Made by a program: the position numbers and the translations under genes. From NCBI RefSeq assembly GCF_020520425.1, contig NC_079487.1, positions 134,748,385 to 134,812,384 on the forward strand: a stretch of DNA of 64,000 nucleotides. Direction: 5' to 3'. Position 1 is the stretch's first letter. Each line of letters begins with the position of its first letter. The stretch comes from Spinacia oleracea (Eukaryota > Streptophyta > Magnoliopsida > Caryophyllales > Amaranthaceae). Shown one piece after another: positions 1 through 12,700 of this stretch. The notes beneath the pieces are model-generated. The model had not been told where the DNA came from and did no database searches. It saw nothing but the letters and a program-made list of their open reading frames with translations.

Positions 1-352
1 AGAAAGAGTAAAAGATTAATGAAGAGTTTAATTATGAACATTAACGTACCATATGATTATTATAAACAAACAAATAAACAAGAAAGAACAAACAATATAA
101 AAAAGAACATAAAATTCCAGAAGAAAGAACAAAAAATACGACAATTATGAAAATTTGATGATGAATTTAAAAAACAACATGAAAGAACAAACAGTACAAC
201 AAGAAAGAACAAACAGTACAATAAGAATGAACAAACAGTACAATAAAAAAGAACAAACAGTCGACAAAAATGAACAAACAATATGAGCGTGTCGTTTTTG
301 GGGGTACAGCCAGAGCTGGCTGTACCCGGGTACAGCAGTTAGCGATTGGGAA
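1..352. repeat. Right part of an AT-rich element with a hairpin end (second copy of the 51.7-53.2 kb element)
   Basis: The plus strand is built of short GAACAAACAATACAACAAGA-like units and ends at about 296-345 in the palindrome GGGTACAGCCAG-AG-CTGGCTGTACCC followed by CGGGTACAGCAGTTAGCG. It matches the right end of the element at 51702-53204 almost base for base over about 350 bases, so the two belong to one family. The left end lies outside the window. Minus-strand open frames here are rich in Phe, Leu and Cys and are products of the repeat, not genes. Confidence 0.75.
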
Positions 353-800
353 CCCAAACAACATGTCAATAGTGTAAGTTCATCGCAACAAATTCCTTTA
401 TACGGATCGAGTATAACCGAGTGTAAATAAGTTCGAAGTCGTAGCTATGCTTATAAGGTTATTTTTTTGCTCGGGTAGAACATGTAATGATTATGCTACT
501 CAAGTGTACCTAAAAATAAGACGCATTTACTAGAAGAACTAAGGTTTTATTGGTAAAGTTTGAAAAGGTGATACTCAAAATTTGTGATCAAAGCTCGTTT
601 ACATCACTATTTTGTTGAATCAATGTCATTCCGAGTATTTATGTGCATGACCACATGAGGCCTCGTGAAGACGTGAAGGGTGGCTGGGGAATGTCAGAGT
701 AGGCCATAGGCCCCTTGTGCATTTGTTTGTATAATTTAAAATGAAAGTATACACATAAAGTTAGCTATGCTGGTAGCAAGTAAATGTTTCTTTGAACCAT
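353..800. other. Intergenic, nothing recognised
   Basis: AT-rich sequence without a coding frame, repeat or RNA gene that I could support. Confidence 0.5.
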
Positions 801-989
801 GCAGTTAAAGGTTCAAACCCCCTCAAACGCAAACTATTTGGGACAAATGAGACTTTTTCGGACCTACAAAGGTTAGAGGTTCAACCCCCCTCAAACGCAA
901 ACTATTAGGGCCTCTAACCTTTGTAGGTCCGAAAAAGTCTCATTTGTCCCGAATAGTTTGCGTTTGAGGGGATTTGAACTTCTAACTGC
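801..989. repeat. Long near-perfect inverted repeat (79-bp arms, 31-bp loop)
   Basis: Arms at 801-879 and 911-989 pair with only four mismatches. The loop at 880-910 repeats part of the left arm (TCAAACGCAAACTATT). The left arm contains GGTTCAAACCCC, which looks like a pol III B box, so the unit could derive from a tRNA-like SINE or a foldback MITE. If transcribed it would form a long double-stranded RNA hairpin. No target duplication was identified. Confidence 0.8.
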
Positions 990-1119
990 AAAATAGCCCA
1001 AAGCAAGAAAACATTTAAGAGTTCATTACGATTTACGGATCTTATTTTTTTTCAAACTCAGCCCAACTAATCAATGGTGGAGTGAGGAGATGAATCATAA
1101 ATGGATGATGCATTGGTGC

Positions 1120-1636
1120 TACTTGCTAGACCTGTCAAAAATCAACCCGATCCGGAAATATTGGGTCTTGAACAAGATTTTGTGAACCGTAACCCGATTT
1201 TATCCAAACCTGAGCAATCTAAAAAGTAATGGGTCAAAACCCGACCGAACCCGTTTTTTATCCGACCAATTGAAAATCATTGTATTTATAGGAATAAATG
1301 AGATTATGAAGAACTTTAAGCATGTAAACACATTGTTGTTACTATAATACTATTGTTGGGTGTAATATGATTTTAATTTGAATTTGACTAAATATAAACT
1401 TGTATGGGAAATATTGTTAGTTTGTGCCCATATTTTGTATATTTATTACCTAAATTAATGAAAATATAATATGCGTTTTAAAATCTCTTAACCCGTTGGG
1501 TCAACCCGAACCCGAAAGTTCTGGGTCTTGAACAAACATTTGTAAACCCAAACCCGAAAGTAACCGACCCGAATTAACCCAAACTCGAAAAATAATTTGA
1601 TACAACCCAACCCGACCGACGCGTTTGACAAGTCTA
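1120..1636. mobile_element. CGGG-rich non-autonomous hAT-like element
   Basis: It is flanked by a perfect 8-bp duplication, ATTGGTGC, at 1112-1119 and 1637-1644. The right end, read inward, is TAGACTTGTCAAACGCG. The left side has TAGACCTGTCAAAAATC seven bases inside the duplication, so the left tip may be partly duplicated. The body is full of AACCCGAACCCG and GGGTCTTGAAC words around an AT-rich centre. It has no coding capacity. Confidence 0.72.
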
Positions 1637-2179
1637 ATTGGTGCCCATGGTGGCCTGGTGGGCATAAAATTGAATTGTGAGACAACAGGTTAACAGGACA
1701 GGTGTACAACTGTCATAAACTAAATTGATCTGACCGTAGTTCGACAATTCGCAATGACCTCATAATCCCATATACATCATTATCTGATATGACTCGAACC
1801 GATTAGAATCTTTCTGCAATCTATTGCAGAATCCAATTTGACATTTCTAGAAACCATCCCAGCTAAAGCCTAAACTATATCCGCTTTGAAGGCTTGAAGC
1901 GTCTATATTTCATCCGAAAATGTGACTCAATGTTTATTTATTTTCACTGACCAAAGGGATGTCAAGTTTGCTCAATTCAAATTTATTTGTTATGTGAGAC
2001 AATTCAAATTTCACTAATGACCCATAGGAAAATCCATCCAGAAAAAAAAAACAAAGATCAATTTTCATTTTAATAGCGGATCCATTAACAACGTTCCTAG
2101 AAACGCTAAAAAATGAAAAAATAAAATAAAATAAACGTTATTAAAAGGGTTTTCTGTAGTATCGGATAAGTCCTCCCCT

Positions 2180-5100
2180 TCATGGTCGGCGAGGAAACTT
2201 GGAGAAATCAGGAGGTCTTCTTTCATTATATGCTGTCTTCCCTTCATTACCTTCTTCTGTTCCGTAGAACAACAACGTTGCATCTCCTCCAATTTGCTTA
2301 ATTTTACAAGTCCAAGTAACATAATTTAGTAATTAGTATGTTGTTATACAATTGTACTAATTAATAATTTATAGTATGATTCAGATTCAGACAAGAAGTT
2401 GAGGTGTGTACCTGTAGTCCTGCATGACCATCATCAACTGCATTCAGAGCAGATTTGAGTACTCGAATTGCAGTAGGACTGTTTCTTAGGATCTCACGAC
2501 ACCATTTTATTGTCTCTTGTTCCAAACTCTCCAACTGCACAAGATTAATGTCATACAATTAAGCTCCTAAAACCCTTAATTCTGAATTAGTTACTGCAGA
2601 TAATTACTTACTGGTACAACTGTGTTAACAAGTCCCATTCTTTCTGCCTCAGCTGCAGGGTAAAACCTGGTAAGAAACCACATTTCACGCGCCTTTTTTG
2701 GTCCGATCTGCTTGACCAAAACCCGTGTCAAAAAACGTTGTATATGAGGTCAAGAGCAATTAATCAGTTGAGGTTTGATACTAACCAAACGAGACATGAT
2801 CGAACTTCCATAACCAGCATCGAAACTTCCTACCTGCCATACACCACCAGTAGACATGCATATGTTATAGGCAATAGTTACAACTCTACTCCGAACCAAC
2901 AATGTTCAATTGGTAGAAGGTACACCCGGTTGTATGCAGTTCTACTTGCAATCAAGTCGTTTTGTATTTTTAATTCTTCAAAAATACATTTTTTTATTGT
3001 TAAAAGCACATATTTCTCGATTAAAAGCACATTTTTACAAACAAAAAACATATCCGCTTTAAAAGAACATATTGTTAAATACAACACAATCACTACAAAA
3101 AAAAAGAAATTTTCTGAAAAAATGTATGTGCTTTTAAACTGTAAAAATGTGTGTTTAAACTGTAAATTTGTGCTTTTAAATTGGAAAAATGTGCCTTTTA
3201 ACCTGGTTGTTGTAGAGCTGCATACAACCGGGTGCACCTTCTAATTTGTGAACAATGTTCAAGAAGTGAAAAGCAATGAACAACCTTTGGACCTGTCTGT
3301 CCGAAAATGGCGTTATCAGCAGCAATAGTCAGATCACAGACCATGTGTAGAATATGTCCTCCTCCAACAGCATAACCAGCAACCTAAATTCAGACAAAAC
3401 AAAACAGACTTCAGACTTCAGACATCAGTAGACGTATTAGATGCATTTCTTAATAATGTTTACACTACAAATCACGATCATTTACATAATCTGTCAGACT
3501 TCAGACATCAGTAGACGTATAATATGCATTTCTTAAGAATGTTTACACAACAAAATCACAATTATTTACATAATCTATCATACTTCAGACGTCACTAGAC
3601 GTACAATATGCATTTCTTAAGAATATTTATACTTCAGATATCAGTAGACGTATAATATGCAATTAAAGCTAGACAAATCACATAGATTAGCAAGATGATA
3701 GAAGAACATATATATACCATTGCTATGACTGGTTTTGGAAGCCGTCTTATTTGGACCTGTTTGAAGATGAATGCAAGAGTGAGTAAAGATGCAACTCAGA
3801 GTATTAATGGAGACAGATTGAAACAAGTTAAGTTCAATGAAAATGAAAACACCTGCAAGTCCAAAACATTAAGACGGCCAATTTTTTTAGAGTCGACATA
3901 GCCATCCTTTCCTCTTATTGCTTGATCTCCACCACTGCAAAATGCCTTGGTTCCCTGTCAAAACAAAAAGTTTTTAAGAGTATTTCGCGAAACTTCACAC
4001 CAAAAAAAATCAAATCATGCAACTTCACACCAGTATTGTGTAATTATAGATATAAATGGTATAAAATGTGCATTGGCAAACGTGAAAAATAGAAACTGGA
4101 ATATTTCTGATCAGTTTTATCAGGTCTATATATATGTATCACATTTCACTAGAGTTGATCAAAGGTTCAAGTTTTACCTTGCCAGTTAGAATGATAACAC
4201 CAATTGAACTATCATCCCTTGCATCATCAAACGCTCGAATCAGCTCCTTGATCGTTTCTGGTCTAAATGCATTCCTCCTCTCTGGCCTGTTTATTGTTAT
4301 CTACTCACCACTATATATTATTAGATCATACTCATAATTATGTAATCAATAAACAGGGAAAATAAGATAGAAAAAAAAATAATAATAATAATAATAAGAT
4401 TGTGCAACGTGTAGACCTGATCAAGGCGGGCCGGGCCAGGCCAAACTTTGGGCCTTGTGCCCAAAACCCGCTATTTTGGTCGGGCCGATTTTATAACTAT
4501 AATTGTACTACATAGTTCTCGGTTGCCCAAATCCCACCCAAAAAAATTCACAATCAGACCGGGTTGGGCCGGGCACAGAAATGGGCCTAACATTCTACCA
4601 AAACCCCACAAATATTCGGGCCATGCTCAAGATGACCGATCTAGCAATGTATAAGAACTGATTTGGTAGGCAGTCTTATTACTTTTATAAGACTGCATTT
4701 TCTTACTTCAGAGCTGACAATCTCTAACCCGACCCTATTAAAACGAAGAATACGATAAAAAAAAAACATAACTCAAGCATTAAACTTGTACATACTTCCA
4801 TTGCAAAGAACCTATATATGAGTACATTGCAAAAATTCTGAATTTTTATTTAACTTTTCTTCTACTAAGAAGTAATAGTTGTAAGAGAGTGATCACCTTA
4901 GCAATGGCTTCACCAACGGCTTTTTCGTAAATGATATCAATAAAATCTTTACCAGAATCATCAGCAGCAAGTTTCCAGACGACAGGCTTCGACGAAACTT
5001 GACCATGAACCTTGTGGTAGTTATCATTCATGGAAGTAGTAGACAAGGAAATGGAGGGATGATGATGATGATGATGAATTTGGTGGGAATTCGAGAGTGT

Positions 5101-5181
5101 TAATTCTGGGTTGAGATGGTTGGCTACATTTGAGAGTCTCCTCTTTGCAACTTCCATTTCTGTCATCTCAGTTCTTGACAT
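2180..5181 (-). CDS. NS: 1,4-dihydroxy-2-naphthoyl-CoA synthase, peroxisomal (MenB-type naphthoate synthase)
   Basis: This crotonase-fold enzyme closes the second ring of the naphthoquinone in phylloquinone (vitamin K1) synthesis, converting succinylbenzoyl-CoA to dihydroxynaphthoyl-CoA. Nine coding exons, all in phase: 5181-4897, 4300-4178, 3954-3853, 3756-3718, 3383-3285, 2833-2786, 2707-2612, 2534-2412, 2296-2180, giving 343 aa; as I recall, the Arabidopsis enzyme is about 337. Residues 15-23 read RLSNVANHL, an exact RLx5HL PTS2 peroxisomal import signal. The acyl-CoA/oxyanion region CSGGDQ (142-147) and the glycine loop YAVGGGH (187-193) are present, and the end is SKFPRRP. A natural run of six histidines (36-41) sits in the linker before the enzyme domain. 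The start is the ATG that provides the PTS2. Introns 1 and 5 carry transposon insertions (4412-4643 and 2910-3250). Identification is secure. Confidence 0.95.
2910..3250. mobile_element. Small element with palindromic ends in intron 5 of the naphthoate synthase gene
   Basis: The ends form inverted repeats, TAGAAGGTACACCCGGTTG on the left and its near complement on the right. The interior is AT-rich with repeated TTAAAAGCACAT / CTGTAAAAATGTG words. A 12-bp direct repeat AACAATGTTCAA flanks it (2898-2909 and 3251-3262), which suggests a Mutator-like 9-12-bp target duplication. The interior style resembles the element at 51702-53204. Two overlapping open frames on opposite strands here come from the inverted structure and are not genes. 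Confidence 0.65.
3414..3663. repeat. Intronic tandem repeat, unit about 84 bp, three copies and a part
   Basis: Within intron 4 of the naphthoate synthase gene, the unit beginning CTTCAGACATCAGTAGACGT and running through GCATTTCTTAA and TTTACATAATCT recurs with moderate divergence. The last copies are shortened. Confidence 0.8.
4412..4643. mobile_element. CGGG-rich hAT-like miniature element in naphthoate synthase intron 1
   Basis: It begins TAGACCTGATCAAGGCGGGC and ends ATGACCGATCTA. The flanking 8-mers GCAACGTG (4404-4411) and GCAATGTA (4644-4651) match at six of eight bases, as expected for an older target duplication. The body contains the family words GTGCCCAAAACCCGC and GGGCCGATTTTATAAC. 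Confidence 0.65.
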
Positions 5182-5363
5182 TTTTTTCAGAGGAAGAAAA
5201 ATGGGAAAAATGATGTTTTATTTTGGTGTATAATATGGGAAATATGGTGATTGGATAAGATAAGATATAATCACAATATCAGATTTCTGTTTTGGGTTTT
5301 GCTTTGCCAAATAATAGTACTGCTAAAAGGTCCAAAACTTTAGAAAAGACTAATCAGCTAGCT

Positions 5364-5685
5364 TAGAGCTGATCATCTTCACTCCAGCCCGAAAAATAGT
5401 GGGTTTTGGACAGATTTTTGAAACCCAAATACTAGGCCCAGTTCAGCCCGACCCAATTTAATCTTTTTTCAGACGATTTTTACGCAACTCAAAACTGGAA
5501 TTATAGTTATAAAGTTGAATAGACCCGAAAATGTCCCGAAAAGCCATTACATTTGGCCTAAAATAGCAGGTTTAAGAAGAGAAAAATAACCCAAATTTTG
5601 GCCCGACACATTCCGACCCGGCAAAGTGGGCATAATTTTTCGGCTGTGGCCCAGCCCAAAACCTGCCCGTATATGATCACGTCTA
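5364..5685. mobile_element. CGGG-rich hAT-like miniature element upstream of naphthoate synthase
   Basis: It begins TAGAGCTGATCATC and ends TATGATCACGTCTA, an imperfect terminal inverted repeat. The flanking 8-mers AGCTAGCT (5356-5363) and AGCTAATT (5686-5693) match at seven of eight positions. It lies about 180 bases upstream of the naphthoate synthase start codon, so in or close to its promoter. Confidence 0.7.
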
Positions 5686-5693
5686 AGCTAATT

Positions 5694-6738
5694 TTAATGC
5701 TAGGCCCATGAGAAACTGGAGGTGACGAACGTATTGTTTGGATTGGGTAAGGTTCGGGTTATACATGAGAAACGAATTATTCTGGTCTAACGGATCTACT
5801 ACGCGTTAACATTGGGTCACTTTCGGGTATAATATTAGCTTATTATACGAAAAATGATCAATTCTCGGATCGCGTAAAATGGATCAATAGCATAAAATTA
5901 CGGGATCTACTGATTAAACCTCTGAAGGCTCTGTTAAGTGCAGATTTTTTCTGTACACAGACATACATGCAGGTTTTTCTTTGATGTTCACTTTCTAATA
6001 CCTGCAGCGCTGTACGGCTGTACGTATTTACTCTGTGAAACCCAGAATGACTGCATGATACCAACCAGAAAAATAGAAGTGTAATGAGAGTGACTGACTG
6101 ATGTTAACAGAAGATCAAATCTGAATTATTCATTGCATATGAGTAAATCTCACATTTTATCGAATTCTATACTTATATACACAGCGTTAGAGAGAAGAAC
6201 CTAGTACGACATCTTTGTCGCTTATTCAAAGAGGTAATTTCCAAAGAATTTGATAAATTGATGCACCGATCAACCCGAACCAATCTCTGGAAATGGCCAA
6301 CATGATCTATTAACTGACCTAAAACTGCTAGATGTAACTGTTTATTGTTCGGCTTAAATCACAGATTTCTGAAATGTCTCATGGAATCATCACTCTCCGG
6401 GATTGGTTTATCATTCTTCCTAAACCAGACGCCCTTATAACCTGCCTGCAACCACCAGACGCCATCTCCACTTCTTTATAGGTCTCTTTTAAAACACGGT
6501 TTGACAAAGTACAAGTTTTCAACCTAGAAGAAAAAAGATAAGGAAAAAACTAACATTATTCTCATGTTCTACTGAAAATTGAGAATCTTAATCAACCTTA
6601 GACACAATTTCAAAGAAAAAGTCCATTGAAAGGTGGATGTGTTTTCCATTTCAAAGAATTCTTACTTCACCATATTAAAGGAAAAAAAAAAGGTATACTT
6701 GGTTAAGTAAGTTGAAAGAGAACCTTACCAGTAAAAGG
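5694..6738. other. Intergenic between urease 3' end and naphthoate synthase 5' end
   Basis: A CGGGT-rich fragment near 5740-5830 may be the remnant of another miniature element. The part next to 6738 will hold the urease 3'UTR. No coding frame is supported. Confidence 0.5.
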
Positions 6739-9700
6739 CTAAAATAGAAAGTAATTTCGCGACAATGGAACGGTTGAAGCTGGAGAACACGTGAGGATCT
6801 CGCCATCAGCAGTAACTGTGTAAGTATCAGGATCAACCGTGATCTTTGGCAGGGAATTATTGAGTTTCATGTCTTCTTTGGTAATCCTCCTTACGCCACC
6901 AACAGCTTCTACCCTCTTATCAAGTCCGTATAGTTCCTTTACTCCCCTTTCTAAAGCAGCCTGTTGTTGGAAAAAGGAGCAGATAATTCAGACTATTTAG
7001 ATGACAAATCAGCAAGGCAAGAAATTACATCATATCAAGTACAAAAGTATATAACAGTAATGTTTTTGAAGGTAAGCTGTCTTTTCGAAATAATAAAACG
7101 GATTGTTAAAATTAATTTGTGGTGGTATTAAGTAAATAGTCCCTATAACAAAGGAATCACAGTTTTTAAATGTATGATTTTCAAAATATGCAGAACAGTC
7201 GTTTAGTCAAGTAACAAAAAGACAGGTTTTATACTCGATTGGCAACGTCTCTGACCCAACAGATACTTCCCCACAAAAGAATGTCTCATTTCACAATTGG
7301 TGAGTTACCAAGAACCTTGAGCATAAAAATACTTCCTCAGTTTCTTTTTACTTGCAACACTTTTCTTTTCACATTTGTCAATACATAACTTGTAACAATT
7401 AATACCTTTAATTATAGATAAGTAAAAGTTATTAATTGATATTTGGAAAATATACATTAATATCTCACATGATAGGTTTTTCCTTAAATATAGATCATAA
7501 AAAATAAACAAAATAGAGCATATGAATAATGCAAAAAGAAAAGTGTTGCAAGTAAAACGAAACGGAGGAAGTATGATAAAAGAAGTTCAAAATATATCAT
7601 AACAAGAAAGAGTAATATCTGAAATTCAACACACGGCCAACAGGGAGGTTTTGCTTGCTTGCTCGCTAAACTTGTGGAAGATTTTCAGCAATAAGGTCAA
7701 ACCATGAAGAACATTATCATAAAGTATGCCCTATACGGTGTTTATCTCAACATAGCCCCATTTTTCCATTGGAATTTCATGATGCGGGCTCTTTTTATTC
7801 AAAAAAAATAGCAATTTGAATGTCTAAAATATCGTTTGCTACTCCCTCTGTCCCTCTGTATTTATTTAAGGGATACACTTGCCTTTTCCGGCCGTATTTA
7901 TTTAAGCGATACACTTGCCATTTTTAGTAACTTATCAACCCCACCATCTAATTAAATAATGAATCTACACCCCACCCCCACCCCCACTCCCTAAATTGAC
8001 ATGGTCCCCACTTGTTTTTCTTATTAAAATATCTACTCAACCCCACTTGTTTTATTACTTTATTTCATTCAATTATTTTTCTTAATACCCGTGCCCGGCC
8101 AAGTGTATCTCTTAAATAAATACGGAGGGAGTATTAATCATGTATACCTTGCTGACAAAAGCGATTGAATTGGCACTTCCAGCTTTCCCAAAAGCTCCAA
8201 ACATAGGCCTCATTATCACCTGCAACAGAGATTTGATAAATGAGAACCAGATGCCTTGCTATAACCTACTCAAGGACACTTTCAGTTCCTATCGACCTTA
8301 CGGTTGGTAAATAAATATGCAAAACAGAAAATGCAAGCTACGTCATCAAATATCTATCATACTTCCTCTGTCCCTAAATAATATACTGTGTTTGATTGGG
8401 GTAACTTTTAAGGAATCGAGTTACAATACCATAATTATCCTTAACTATTAAGTTTCACATTTCCACCATATCAGTGTTGTCCTTTTTTAAAATACTTAGT
8501 TAAGGATTTAAGATAGATTTTTGGCCTGTTATAGTTTTGGTTTTAAATGATATATATCATCAATCCTGCTTATAAAAAAAAATGATACCAAGTATAATAT
8601 TGTTACCGGCTCTGGTGTTGGTATGCTAGCATTAGCATCACCCATATTAGCCCATGCAATTTCACCACCTTTGATGACTATTTCTGGTTTTGCCCCAAAA
8701 AAAGCAGGATCCCACACAACAAGATCAGCCAACTTCCCGACCTGCAGGGAAAAACAATTCAATGGATAAATCTTAAACTCTTACGGCCCGTTTGGTAGCC
8801 GGTGGGAATGAGAATAAATCTAAGTGTTATTTGGCAAGAAATTAACATCATGATGTCCATGGTAATGAAATTTTGCCTGAAACTTGATGCTTTTCTTCAT
8901 AAATTTGCATTCCCACCTAATACCACTCCCTAAATGGTAATGGGTGGTAATGAAAATTTATAAAGAAAAAGAGATAATTTTGAGTGAACTAGCATTACCA
9001 TGGGAATAATATTGATTTTCCTTACAAATTACATACAAATTCATTCCCATTGACACCATTTATGGCCGGCTACCAAACGGGCCGTTAGTGTATCCTTTCT
9101 TGCATATTATGCCTACGAGAATCTAATCTGGTTTATGAAACATACCTCAACTGATCCAACATACTTAGAAAATCCATTAGCTATGGCAGGATTAATGGTG
9201 TATTTTGCTATGTAACGTTTGATTCGGAAGTTATCATTGTCATTGTCACTCGGCTGTAGTGGCCCTCTCTGTACCTTCATCTTGTGTGCAGTTTGCCATG
9301 TCCTACATATAACCTGCATAAATGAGTACAACTGAGACTGAATTCAACTGCTTGACAGAACAGCTTATTGCCAACATTGACTTTCCTGGGCTAGTCCTCA
9401 ACGGAAGAGTGGAAAAGTACCACACAATTGTCGATATCTTTATCAAAAACTAAGATTGACACAACTACTTCGTACTTTTTGCGTAATTTCAAAAAATGTA
9501 AAACAAACATGATTCATATGAAAGAGATAAATTCATTTCTCACACAACAGACAAAGTCAAACCCATATTTTTACCCCGAAGACAATAGATCAACTCTTCT
9601 TGGGCTCTGTTTGGGACATTTATTTTATATTTCAATAAGATGATCATATTAACAAACCTCTCCAATGCGCCCCATAGCCTGGGAATCAGAAGATATGATA

Positions 9701-12700
9701 CTAATGGCACCAATATCATGCAGAATGTCTTCAGCAGCTATTGTTTCAGCACGAATTCGTGATTCAGCGAATGCCACATCTTCTGGAATGTCCTTGTCAA
9801 GGTGATGGCAGACCATCTGTATGATTACAGAAGAAAGAACAGAAGTATATTAAATGGGGGTACACACAAATAGACAGACAGCGGAAGAGAGAGGGGCATA
9901 CCAACATGTCAAGGTGTTCATCTACTGTATTTGAAGTGAAAGGTCTAGTAGGATTTGTTGAAGAAGGAAGAACATTTTTAACTCCACAGACTTTGATTAT
10001 ATCAGGAGCATGACCACCACCTGCACCTTCGCTGCTCAAAAAACACGTAATGTCAAGTTAATACTTCAGTGTATTTCACATACTGAGTAACATTATGCAA
10101 GTCACACCTGTGATACGTATGAATCGTTCTTCCTTTAAATGCATCAATTGTATGTTCTACAAATCCAGATTCATTCAATGTATCAGTGTGGATATTGACC
10201 TGCCATTGAGACCAAAAAAAAAATAGCCTGTAATGAGTGTCAAAAATTATAATCTGTAACTAAGACTAAGATATCAAAAACTAAAAACTGAGCATGAAAT
10301 AATGCAGCAAGTCTCACTTGCAACTATTCTGCTGCTAGCTTGCTTCTATTTCCAAATTAACAGCTAGAAATACTACAAATATAAGCATCAAACAATCAAT
10401 TTTCATATATTTATAATTTATATATTCAGGGAGGGATTAAAGTAAAAGAGAGAAAAGAGACAAAGAGAGGGTATATTTGTCAAAATAAAGGCCTTCAAAG
10501 AACTGTTGGCATAAAGTATGTGAGTAATTTTGGCACTTCATAGTTATATTGGGAATTCCCTATGAGTCTTCTGGAAAATCACTCTAAATTCAGGTGCCTT
10601 GTATAATTCCGTCTTAAAATGAAACCGTGCACATCATACAATTTGGTAAACATGGCTCTTAAGAAGATACTAACTCCGTTCCTTAATGTTCTTGACTCTT
10701 ACTATTTGCAAAAGAATTAAGAAAAGAAGAAAGAAAGTACAAAAAGTGGGGTTGAAAGTGGAAAAAGTAAACGCGTGGGAAAACTTATACCCTTTTGTGT
10801 GGGGTAAGGGGGTAAAAGGGTAAAAAAAATCATTGCCAAAATAGAAGTGTAAAGAACGAAAAGGAACGGCCTTATGGGGAAAGCGTAAAGAACAAAAAAA
10901 AACAGATTTAGTACTAGATTCCAGAACAAGCCATGAAGATCAAATATGCTAGGTCTACAATATAAAAGTAATGATATCTGGAACTATAATCATCTGGATA
11001 TTAATCCATCTAACATATACTAACTTGACATAAATGCTATTACCTGAACATCAAATTCTTCTGCAACGTTGAGACAATTATCTATTGCAGCAGGAGTGGT
11101 TCCCCAGTCCTCATGAAGTTTCAGTCCCATTGCTCCAGCAGCTATTATTTCAGGAAGTCCTTCTGGCTTAGAACTATTTCCCTAGTTAAAGACATTTAAC
11201 AAAGAAAGTTTAAAGTTGATGATAAAACAAGAGATTGAATACACGAGAATCGTGACAGGCGAACAAAAAGCCAAATAGGCAAATACAAAAGGATGAAATT
11301 GTATTCATGCCACTTCCCAGCACCATAAAAAGCTTAAAATCCTACAGAATAATGATGCCTTAATGCAAGCCTACCTTTCCAGTGAAACCAAAATTCAATG
11401 GAATGTCATCGGTAGCTTTCAACATAAATTTCATTTGTGAAGGTGCGGGAGTGCAGGTAGTTGCACGTGTCCCAAAAGCAGGTCCGGTTCCACCTCCCAC
11501 CAAAGTAGTAATTCCTACAAATGCAATATAAGTTTAACGGGAAAAGGAGACGGGAAAATATGAATGACAAAGATGGTCCAGATCTATGTTACCCGGACTT
11601 GGGTACCCATGTCGGACACGGGTACGTGTCCAAGTGTCCTACTCGGCTATTTTACGAAATAATCATGATTTTGGTCCAAAATGAAGTGTCCAGTGTCCAT
11701 ATACATGTCCGAGTGTTGAGGATCCGACACGGGTACTTGAGGTAAAATGAAGGGTCCAAGTAACATAGGTCCAGATTGCTGAACATTATTTTGATTTCAG
11801 TGTATTCACGAGAAAAACATCACATACAAGCCAAGTATTTTGAAACCACAAACCACTACAACCTTTATAATGTTGCAGAATTTAGATCCTCACCACTGGA
11901 TATTGCTTCAGAAGCTAATTGAGGACATATGAAATGAACATGACAGTCTATAGCCCCTGCTGTAACAATCATTCCTTCTCCAGCAATCACCTCCGTATTA
12001 ACCTGATATATTTTACAGTCAAAATCCTAAACGCACGATGTAGGTGAAACAAAAAACAAAACATAAATTCCATCAATTCAAATAGCAACTTTTACCCCAA
12101 TGATCATGTTGGCCGACACACCATCCATTATATCTGGATTTCCCGCTTTTCCAAGGGCAATAATATCACCACCCTTTATACCGATATCTGCCTTAAATAT
12201 TCCAGTGTAATCAATGATCGTGGCATTAGTTATAACAGTGTCCAGAGAGGCAGCTGATGGGTACCCAGACGCCTGGCCCATCCCATCCCTCAGAACTTTC
12301 CCACCTCCAAAAACACATTCATCACCATAGACTGCTAGATCCCTTTCAATTTCTGCGAACAAATCAGTGTCACCAAGCCGGATTTTATCACCAGTTGTAG
12401 GGCCATACATGTTTGCATAAGCCTCACGAGATATAATTTTAGTGAAACTTAAATCTTCTCCAGTGACTCCTGTACTGCAAACCAATTAGGAGTGGAGCCT
12501 GTTATGAATTGAAGCTAGGAACTAACTCAAATGCCTTAGACATAAGTATAATACGCAGTAATTACTGACCTGGCATTTTCTTCTTCTGAATGCCCAAATC
12601 CTCTAGCAAGTACAGTGTCCATTATAGTTTTGACATTGGCGTCATCAACAGGACCATCAGCAATGTTGTTCCCCCCTCTAATGCATCTTTTGCCTCCAAT

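Noticed and set aside
770-830. tRNA gene suggested by GGTTCAAACCCC
   Set aside because: No acceptor stem, D-arm or anticodon arm could be drawn around it; it may only be a B-box-like word in a repeat.
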